IMG/VR virus record: IMGVR_UViG_3300009537_000078
Location: 1 to 36,298 of that record
DNA length: 36,298 bases
Reading direction: 5' to 3' (one strand)
Source: a virus
Part shown: positions 31,699 to 36,298 of the stretch, in pieces
How the letters are laid out: the number at the start of each line of letters is the position of its first letter
Position numbering within the stretch: the first letter of the stretch is position 1
The notes under the pieces: model-generated
Databases searched by the model: none
Told to the model about the DNA's origin: nothing
The model's input: the letters and a program-made list of their open reading frames with translations, nothing else
Program-made: the position numbers and the translations under genes

Positions 31699-32859
31699 TC
31701 AGTTCATATCTTTACCTGGAGTCATAGTCAGCCATCTCTCCGGCGTTGACTGGAATTTCCATGCCATCGCTTCCGCCACTGTCTTACAAGGTCTAACGCC
31801 ACTCATAAATTGTTTGGAGGAACCGGGTACCAGGTCGTCATAGATAGCGTAATAGGCTTTTTCAGTGAAGACGTGGCCTTTGGGAAATTGATAGAGCCAA
31901 TATCTGATGGTCGTCCCGTTGCCGCGTTCTTTGGCACACTCATCTAATTTCTTTCCCTTAGCATATTTTATGAATTCCCATACGTCGCCGAATCGCATCG
32001 CCTGTGTTCGTTGGTCTATGTCTTTGATTGCAAGGATCTCTTTGAATGGCATCTTACCGCTTGTGACTTTGTTGTAGAGATTCTCGTCGAAATAGACTCC
32101 GTTCAGGTGATATAAGCCCCATCCGTCGGGGTATGATATGGATTTGCCTGAAGTGTTATGAAGGAGCCCGCGATCATTGCGGTGTATCTCTTTGGGCCTG
32201 GCGCAGACAATTACAAAATCCCGATTGGGCCACACGTAGTTGACCGACTCGCACACTTTCCTATATGCCTCCGCACGTTCCATCATGTCTTTCGATAATT
32301 TTAACTTGCATACGTCGAAGAAGAAATTAACGAAAGCCACCCCCCAAATACGTCCACCGATCCAAAATTGACCCCCGAGCCAATAATGCCAAGTCAGGCG
32401 TGTTTCCTTTACTGCGGTAGAAACCGCTGATCTAACGGCACCGCTCACGGCATCATTTACGCCGATACTTACTGCGCTATCTATGGCGATACCCACGTTT
32501 ACATCGACAATATCCAACACGGAATCACGAACAGCTTGCCCCACGGCACTACACACAGCACCACCCACTGTATTACCTACGATATCATCCATGACACCGT
32601 CCGCATCGCCATTTTTTCTCAATATCCCTTCTGCTAAAGCTGCTGCAAGACCACCGACTAGGGGAGAGGAAACACGGACGACACGTGTTGGATACTTTAT
32701 ACCCGCCTTCGCATAACAGATGGGCATGTACTTATCGAAAGTGTCCCAGTCGGTCTCACCAGTCTGAAGACCTTTAGCAATCCAGTAATCACGATAAGAA
32801 AAAAGTTGTGTTTCCTGTTCAGGAGTGAGTTCTTTTATATGGACGACAGTTTTAGGCAT
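31699..32859 (-). CDS. DUF6745-like protein with Val/Ala-repeat middle, 386 aa
   Basis: I chose the ATG at 32859 (TGATATG junction). The first 75 residues are helical. Residues about 85-155 form an unusual Val/Ala/Ser/Asp-rich tract with short repeats (for example DSVLDIVDVNVGIAIDSAVS). The C-terminal half contains WPNRDFVIVCARPKEIHRND, then LHNTSGKSISYPDGWGLYHL and YFDENLY, a pattern I associate with DUF6745. Its role is unknown. The gene forms a tight pair with the following small cupin-like partner. Confidence 0.65.
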   Translation of the reverse strand: MPKTVVHIKELTPEQETQLFSYRDYWIAKGLQTGETDWDTFDKYMPICYAKAGIKYPTRVVRVSSPLVGGLAAALAEGILRKNGDADGVMDDIVGNTVGGAVCSAVGQAVRDSVLDIVDVNVGIAIDSAVSIGVNDAVSGAVRSAVSTAVKETRLTWHYWLGGQFWIGGRIWGVAFVNFFFDVCKLKLSKDMMERAEAYRKVCESVNYVWPNRDFVIVCARPKEIHRNDRGLLHNTSGKSISYPDGWGLYHLNGVYFDENLYNKVTSGKMPFKEILAIKDIDQRTQAMRFGDVWEFIKYAKGKKLDECAKERGNGTTIRYWLYQFPKGHVFTEKAYYAIYDDLVPGSSKQFMSGVRPCKTVAEAMAWKFQSTPERWLTMTPGKDMN

Positions 32860-32860
32860 A

Positions 32861-33181
32861 TCAGTCAAGAATACTGCGCTCTAACTTACCGAACCAATCA
32901 TACTCTCGTTCTTTTTCGACCAGATACATGCCTGGTTGGAGAATTATCGGGCCATGCTCTTCATGTATAACGGCAGCCTCTGTCGAGAGATTCAAGAAAA
33001 TCTGGCCATTCAGTGCTCTTACGATTTCCATATCCTCTGGTTTTTCTACGGTAATGACGTGTTTGTGCCCCGTAGTTTCCCCATAAGCAAGGATATAAGA
33101 TCCTTGATGGTTCAACTTCTCTCCCTCGATTTTATCTACGGGATGAAAAGTTACGTCTCCTTGATGGCTGAATTCATTCAT
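32861..33181 (-). CDS. Small beta-rich partner of the DUF6745-like protein, 106 aa
   Basis: Starts MNEFSHQGDVTFHPVDKI and contains YGETTGHKHVI, AVIHEEHGPIILQPGMYLVEKEREYDWFG. The HEEH, GPI, Q-PGMY and REY features are shared by small proteins found beside DUF6745 genes. The histidine-rich strands resemble a cupin-like barrel, so metal binding is possible. One-base junction (TGATATG) to the next gene. Confidence 0.6.
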   Translation of the reverse strand: MNEFSHQGDVTFHPVDKIEGEKLNHQGSYILAYGETTGHKHVITVEKPEDMEIVRALNGQIFLNLSTEAAVIHEEHGPIILQPGMYLVEKEREYDWFGKLERSILD

Positions 33182-33191
33182 CTATTTGTTT

Positions 33192-33356
33192 TTATTCTAC
33201 ACTGACCGTGACCCGCAGATTCTTCTGGATGGAACCTTCTACCAGTTTGGTGATGACGGCGGCATCTCTCAAAGGCACACAGAAAGATACTTTAGCCTCG
33301 CCGTCTTGATCGAAGTTGGCCTTGAAGAGAGTAGCTGAGAAAGTGAGAGAGTCCAT
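33192..33356 (-). CDS. Small hypothetical protein, 54 aa
   Basis: Two or three strands (LTFSATLFKANFDQDGEAKV, FCVPLRDAAVI) and a final strand (NLRVTVSVE). It begins directly after the upstream stop (TAATATG). No family is recognised; the size and place suggest an accessory early gene. Confidence 0.5.
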   Translation of the reverse strand: MDSLTFSATLFKANFDQDGEAKVSFCVPLRDAAVITKLVEGSIQKNLRVTVSVE

Positions 33357-33357
33357 A

Positions 33358-33633
33358 TTATCGGTTAAGGGTCAGTTTAGTTATCAGGTCGTCGAGTTGG
33401 AGGGAGAGGCGCTCCAAGTGGGCTATGATGGCTTCCCCCTGCCCGAAGGTCGTGCCCTGGCGTATCGCCACAGGCTCAGATTGGACCGTATAAGCGTTTT
33501 CCGTGCTGGAAGGCTTGGACGTACATCCCCGCTCAGGGCAAGCGTAGAACTCATTGTATGGTCTTCCGGTCTTCTTCGAGACGCCGGCGGGGACTATGCG
33601 GAACTCCACGTTGTGAATCGGACACGATGCCAT
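33358..33633 (-). CDS. Zinc-ribbon protein, 91 aa
   Basis: The N-terminal CPIHNVEF, then KKTGRPYNEFYACPERGC is a compact zinc ribbon of the type seen in DNA-binding or topoisomerase-like tails. A short linker leads to a helical C-terminus (IIAHLERLSLQLDDLITKL). It lies in the recombination gene group, so binding of nucleic acid is plausible. Confidence 0.6.
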   Translation of the reverse strand: MASCPIHNVEFRIVPAGVSKKTGRPYNEFYACPERGCTSKPSSTENAYTVQSEPVAIRQGTTFGQGEAIIAHLERLSLQLDDLITKLTLNR

Positions 33634-33696
33634 AGGGAAGCGTTAGTGTTATTACATCCATCTTATGCTATCGAGAGGCGCTTTGGAAGGGGATAA

Positions 33697-34155
33697 CTAA
33701 ATTTTATTTTTCTTTAATGTGACTTCGTAACAGGTCTTACCGTGGGCTTCCATGTGGTGTGGTCGGCACAACCAAGTTACCAAGAACGGTTTACTGTAGT
33801 CTGTATGATGGCCTTCTGATTTTGGATTCCCGCACTTTACACAGGGTTGTCTTATCAATTTTCCTCTCCTGATCGCGCTATCATAAGTTTGTATATTTCT
33901 GCTTTTCTCGGGATCTTTAGCTCTTCCTGCTGCCCGATAATATTTTCTTTTTTTTCTTCTCTCCGGTTCTTTGCTCCGCTTCTTCTCGTAAGCTATTATT
34001 TCTCGTCTTATCTCTGGACTTCTGTATCTCTTTTTGACGGATTCTTTTGTACATTCTTTGCATTTTCCTTGGTGCTTGTCCTTTGTGCTCACTTGTCTGT
34101 AAAACGAATCTAATCGTTTTCTGATAAGGCACCCATGGCAAATCTTATATTTCAT
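33697..34155 (-). CDS. HNH endonuclease-like protein, 152 aa
   Basis: Starts with CHGC, then CKEC, a zinc site. A Lys/Arg-rich helical region (KRYRSPEIRREIIAYEKKR) precedes CVKCGNPKSEGHHTDYSKPF and WLCRPHHMEAHG, the HNH core. Such proteins in phages are either packaging/early nucleases or mobile endonucleases. Base composition is A/T-rich compared with the neighbours, which fits acquired DNA. Confidence 0.7.
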   Translation of the reverse strand: MKYKICHGCLIRKRLDSFYRQVSTKDKHQGKCKECTKESVKKRYRSPEIRREIIAYEKKRSKEPERRKKRKYYRAAGRAKDPEKSRNIQTYDSAIRRGKLIRQPCVKCGNPKSEGHHTDYSKPFLVTWLCRPHHMEAHGKTCYEVTLKKNKI

Positions 34156-34170
34156 ACACCTCAGTTTCTA

Positions 34171-34713
34171 TCAGATAAAAGGGACATTGGCCGCGTCCGC
34201 CGCCTTCTCCTTCTGGAAGCACTCCAAACACTTGGGATAATTACCGTTATGGAGCTTGGCGCACTTCGGACAAAGTTTTGCGTCCGCTAGGGTGGGTTTG
34301 GCGGTCGGTACGACGTAAGCAGTCGGCGCGGACTTGACCGGCACTCCGGCTTTGGCCATCTCGTCTACGGAAGCGATGCTCTCGATGACGCCGATCCCGA
34401 GCATGGCGAGCGCACGTCCCACTGCACTTGTCTCCGCGTTCTCAAGGGCGGCCGTCTTATTGACCATGCCCTGACCGATGACGGCCTGAGAGTAGCCGGT
34501 GAAGACCCTGTCGTGGTTCGACCAGTCGGGGACGACAGTAGCTTTCACGATGATAGTCTGGCTCTCCGGTGCACTTACTAGGAACGTCATGATGCCGCCG
34601 TTCGGGTAGACCTCATTGAAGTAGACTATGCGATCACTGACCAGGACATAAGACTTTCCTTGTATCTTGACGGCCTTACTTTTAAGGCTTTTGTCGGTCT
34701 TTTTAGGTTCCAT
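34171..34713 (-). CDS. Single-strand annealing protein, ERF/Rad52-like
   Basis: 180 aa. The core has GIMTFLVSAPESQTIIVKATV, then VIGQGMVNKTAALENAETSAVGRALAMLGIG. The last part (ENAETSA-x-GRAL-x-x-x-GIG) is the hallmark helix of ERF and related phage annealing proteins. The C-terminus adds a zinc site (CPKCAKLHNG, CLEC). It should anneal homologous strands during phage recombination. It starts one base after the upstream stop (TAATATG). Confidence 0.8.
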   Translation of the reverse strand: MEPKKTDKSLKSKAVKIQGKSYVLVSDRIVYFNEVYPNGGIMTFLVSAPESQTIIVKATVVPDWSNHDRVFTGYSQAVIGQGMVNKTAALENAETSAVGRALAMLGIGVIESIASVDEMAKAGVPVKSAPTAYVVPTAKPTLADAKLCPKCAKLHNGNYPKCLECFQKEKAADAANVPFI

Positions 34714-34714
34714 A

Positions 34715-34963
34715 TTATTCTATGATATTAACCTCGGCTCCGAACTCTTCCTCCGTGGCGACCTCGTTTACTATCCGCATGGCTTTCATGCGTCCCACAG
34801 CGGCGACGGCTGAAAGGTAGGCGACTCTTAGGTTGTCGATAGCTTCTTCTTCGTAAGTCATAGTTTTTGATAGCCAGCGCATGAGCTGGGCGTTACCATA
34901 TAAGTGTCGGACGACTTCGCATGTAGTTATCCATCGGCTCCGGCGATAGGCATGTCTATTCAT
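34715..34963 (-). CDS. Small helical protein, 82 aa
   Basis: I chose the ATG at 34963 (MNRHAYRRSRW), which overlaps the preceding mini-gene; a longer frame to 35038 is less likely. It is mainly helical (TYEEEAIDNLRVAYLSAVAAVGRMKAM). Its location before the annealing protein suggests a recombination accessory, by context only. Confidence 0.5.
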   Translation of the reverse strand: MNRHAYRRSRWITTCEVVRHLYGNAQLMRWLSKTMTYEEEAIDNLRVAYLSAVAAVGRMKAMRIVNEVATEEEFGAEVNIIE

Positions 34964-35108
34964 GTTTTTTCCCACATCCAGGGCAATAGCTCTGACGCTC
35001 GTAGACGACGTTACCGCAGTCGCATAGATGGCCGACAACGGCTACCCCGCAAGTTGAACAGAACTTGTCTCCGTAGGTCACTTTGTGTTCGCAGTTCTTG
35101 TTTTTCAT
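34956..35108 (-). CDS. Double zinc-ribbon mini-protein, 50 aa
   Basis: Three cysteine pairs plus an extra Cys (CEHKVTYGDKFCSTC, LCDCG, YCPGCGKK) in only 50 residues. It shares its stop region with the next gene (overlap of eight bases) and its start with the preceding one (ATGA). The compact overlapping arrangement supports that it is a real gene. Nucleic-acid or protein contact is likely by type. Confidence 0.6.
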   Translation of the reverse strand: MKNKNCEHKVTYGDKFCSTCGVAVVGHLCDCGNVVYERQSYCPGCGKKHE

Positions 35109-35197
35109 ATCTTTTCTTCACACTCGCAGACTTTTTCCGCGATGTTCCAGTTAGGACAGGTCTTGGCGTGTTCTATCTTTTCTTCGAGGGTTTTCAT
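35105..35197 (-). CDS. Tiny Cys-containing protein, 30 aa
   Basis: MKTLEEKIEHAKTC, then KVCECEEKI. It follows a 27-base leader identical to the one before 35413 and contains an AAGGA element. It overlaps the next gene (ATGA). Very short, but the leader and overlap support expression. Confidence 0.45.
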   Translation of the reverse strand: MKTLEEKIEHAKTCPNWNIAEKVCECEEKI

Positions 35198-35221
35198 ACG
35201 TTTTCCTTAAAGTTTAGATAG
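35195..35221 (-). repeat. Translation leader repeat, copy 1
   Basis: A 27-base stretch ending at the first ATG bases of the gene at 35197. On the minus strand it reads from CTATCTAAAC through TTTAAGGAAAACGTATG and holds the AAGGA Shine-Dalgarno. An exact second copy is at 35411-35437. Confidence 0.8.
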
Positions 35222-35230
35222 TAAATCATA

Positions 35231-35413
35231 TTATTTTAATATCAGAGACTCTGCTCCGTGTTCGCACGTTCTCCTGTCATTGTCTACTAGAACTTCCTCA
35301 TTACATTCTTTACAGAATACTAAATCCTCGTCGCATTTCAGGCATGGCGCTCCTCCGTTGCAGGTATGAAACTCTCTCAGGATTGATTTGATGTCGGTGA
35401 TGTCGTGGCTCAT
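35231..35413 (-). CDS. Zinc-binding mini-protein, 60 aa
   Basis: Cysteine pairs CLKC and CKEC with further Cys nearby (TCNGG, TCEHG), a likely zinc ribbon. It is preceded by the same 27-base leader as the gene at 35197, with AAGGA upstream of the ATG. Function unknown. Confidence 0.55.
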   Translation of the reverse strand: MSHDITDIKSILREFHTCNGGAPCLKCDEDLVFCKECNEEVLVDNDRRTCEHGAESLILK

Positions 35414-35437
35414 ACGTTTTCCTTAAAGTTTAGATAG
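35411..35437 (-). repeat. Translation leader repeat, copy 2
   Basis: Identical 27 bases to 35195-35221, placed the same way in front of the gene at 35413. Two neighbouring genes with identical leaders suggest duplication or a shared regulator. Confidence 0.8.
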
Positions 35438-35444
35438 GGTCATA

Positions 35445-35585
35445 TTATTCGCTTGCTTGAAGTTCGATGTTATCCTCTTGCCTTCGTATCGACATGCACT
35501 CGTCGCATATCAGGACTTCGTGTTCTAAGAGCGCGTCGGCCTGTTCTTCGAGGTCCATCTTTTTGCCGCAGTCTACGCAGAGCAT
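35445..35585 (-). CDS. Zinc-binding mini-protein, 46 aa
   Basis: CVDCGKKMDLEEQ at the start and CDECMSIRRQ in the middle make a four-cysteine zinc site. It starts one base after the upstream stop (TAATATG). One of a cluster of such mini-proteins between 34956 and 35585. Confidence 0.55.
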   Translation of the reverse strand: MLCVDCGKKMDLEEQADALLEHEVLICDECMSIRRQEDNIELQASE

Positions 35586-35586
35586 A

Positions 35587-35925
35587 TTAAGCTTCCTTTC
35601 CAAGTTCAAAGAAGCTGACGACCTTGGTGGTGCTGAACTCCGCCCGGCCGGACTCTAAGGCTTCGCGCTCTATCTCCTTCGACTTGAACCTGGCCTCGTT
35701 CATAATATCTTTAACGGTGGCGGCGTCGGTTTCGTTAAGGGTCACTTTGGAACGGGTGGAAAGAGTAAGGGAGCCGAGATCGGACTTGTAGGTTCGGAGT
35801 CCGGCGGTCTCCATCTCCTTCGCCACTTCTTCCTTGAGCGCATCCATCTGGTTTTCAAGGTAACGCTTTTCCGCCGCTAATTCAGTGTACCGTTCTATGA
35901 AAGTAGCGCGTGCCTTCTTGGTCAT
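35587..35925 (-). CDS. Coiled-coil early protein (Gp157-like plan), 112 aa
   Basis: A coiled coil fills residues about 10-40 (YTELAAEKRYLENQMDALKEE). A KSDLGSLTLSTRSKVTLNE strand part follows, then another helix (VKDIMNEARFKSKEI). This coil-plus-SL-T-L plan resembles Siphovirus Gp157-type proteins, but I did not confirm it. It is the first gene after the promoter at 35967-35995, so it is probably an early gene of the minus operon. Confidence 0.6.
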   Translation of the reverse strand: MTKKARATFIERYTELAAEKRYLENQMDALKEEVAKEMETAGLRTYKSDLGSLTLSTRSKVTLNETDAATVKDIMNEARFKSKEIEREALESGRAEFSTTKVVSFFELGKEA

Positions 35926-35938
35926 AGTGTTTTCTTAG

Positions 35939-35954
35939 AGGGGATAGCTCCCCT
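35939..35954 (-). other. Leader hairpin between promoter and first gene
   Basis: AGGGGA and TCCCCT pair around a four-base loop in the 5' leader of the minus operon, between the promoter and the ATG at 35925. Could protect the RNA end or regulate initiation. Confidence 0.45.
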
Positions 35955-35966
35955 TTCACTTAGTCC

Positions 35967-35995
35967 AGTATAGCAACCTTATGCTACGATGTCAA
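35967..35995 (-). promoter_or_regulatory. Strong sigma-70 promoter of the minus operon
   Basis: Read on the minus strand, -35 TTGACA (35995-35990), 17-bp spacer and -10 TATACT (35972-35967), with a TGC extended -10 as in the promoter at 1080. It should start at about 35960 and drive the genes from 35925 downward. Confidence 0.85.
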
Positions 35996-36019
35996 ACATG
36001 CCAAGATAAGCCTTTTTTC

Positions 36020-36250
36020 CTACTTATCCACCGTCTTGAAAGCTTCTATAACATCCACGGCCAGGGAGTCCGCGGGCTTGAAAACACACTTACATGGGTA
36101 CATCCTTACTTGGTTCGGCTTCGCTACGCTTTCCAGTTTCATCTTGGCTATACCTTCACTAGCCCAGACACCAGCGATGATATCAGTGGCGTGATCATAG
36201 ACTATGAAAGCGTCGATGTAGCGGCGGCCGTCGGGCATGGAGTAGGTCAT
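36020..36250 (-). CDS. Small hypothetical protein, 76 aa
   Basis: Starts MTYSMPDGRRYIDAFIVYD and ends in a Lys/Asp tail (DVIEAFKTVDK). It has a central VWASEGIAKMKLES segment and one Cys pair (PCKC). It precedes the promoter at 35967-35995 and is therefore in a separate transcript. Function unknown. Confidence 0.5.
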   Translation of the reverse strand: MTYSMPDGRRYIDAFIVYDHATDIIAGVWASEGIAKMKLESVAKPNQVRMYPCKCVFKPADSLAVDVIEAFKTVDK

Positions 36251-36276
36251 TTTCCAAAGGCTAGGTTATAAGTTAA

Positions 36277-36298
36277 ATCCTCATTACGTAATGAGGAT
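36277..36298. repeat. 22-bp perfect palindrome at the right edge
   Basis: ATCCTCATTAC is followed at once by its exact complement, and the last base of the palindrome is the last base of the window. The window therefore ends exactly at a perfect hairpin-forming site, which may be a physical end, a break point or an assembly artefact. Confidence 0.85.

Noticed and set aside
33316-33696. Plus-strand frame of 126 codons
   Set aside because: It is the complement of the zinc-ribbon gene at 33358-33633 and runs against the operon direction with no motif.
1-36298. Circular complete genome
   Set aside because: There is no terminal overlap, and joining the ends stops the left-edge gene after four codons. 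The shared leftward direction of both ends still makes a circular or permuted map plausible.
1-36298. tRNA genes
   Set aside because: No T-arm-like sequence with a matching cloverleaf was found on either strand; apparent TCGAACC-like bases at about 31525 lie inside the HNH gene.

Overview
This window looks like most of the genome of a tailed bacteriophage with short-tailed (podovirus-like) virion genes. Recognisable on the + strand are a small terminase, large terminase, portal, scaffold, major capsid protein, head-tail adaptor, nozzle-like propeller protein, receptor-binding tail proteins and two large ejection-type proteins. No integrase, tRNA, DNA polymerase or RNA polymerase is recognisable, so replication and transcription are probably host-dependent. 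The promoters I can read are of the sigma-70 type (TTGACA, 16-17 bp, TATNAT-like). That argues against a Bacteroidetes host, but the host cannot be named from sequence alone.

Layout. (1) 1-335, minus strand: a zinc-ribbon mini-protein and a DNA-binding-like gene cut by the left edge. (2) 336-843: a non-coding divergent region with many hairpins. (3) 844-4214, plus: small genes, terminase subunits, and two promoter/structured RNA/terminator units (about 1080-1275 and 4042-4209), each ending a few bases before a start codon. (4) 4215-14468, plus: portal, scaffold, capsid, decoration and tail-fibre genes, with a broken HNH gene at 13174-13400. (5) 14473-19312, plus: two copies of a lysis-like cassette (tiny membrane protein plus C39-like cysteine peptidase) around three tandem paralogous tail proteins. 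(6) 19323-26546, plus: adaptor, nozzle, receptor-binding and ejection proteins. (7) 26467-26589, minus: a tiny antisense membrane-protein gene with its own promoter and Shine-Dalgarno. (8) 26655-28604, plus: a PurD-like ATP-grasp enzyme and small zinc proteins, closed by a terminator at 28599-28650. (9) 36250-28638, minus: the early/accessory arm with a single-strand annealing protein, two HNH proteins, a DUF6745-like protein and its partner, and many tiny zinc-binding proteins.

The minus arm starting at 335 runs off the left edge, and the right end is also minus-strand. On a circular map both would belong to one leftward operon, but the ends do not join in frame and the right end stops exactly at a 22-bp perfect palindrome. 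I treat the window as near-complete and broken there.

Two genome-wide features stand out. Many adjacent genes are joined by the same seven bases, stop codon + T + ATG (TAATATG or TGATATG), on both strands, and most late genes have no Shine-Dalgarno sequence. Several genes are also preceded by structured, partly terminator-containing RNA, which suggests RNA-level control.
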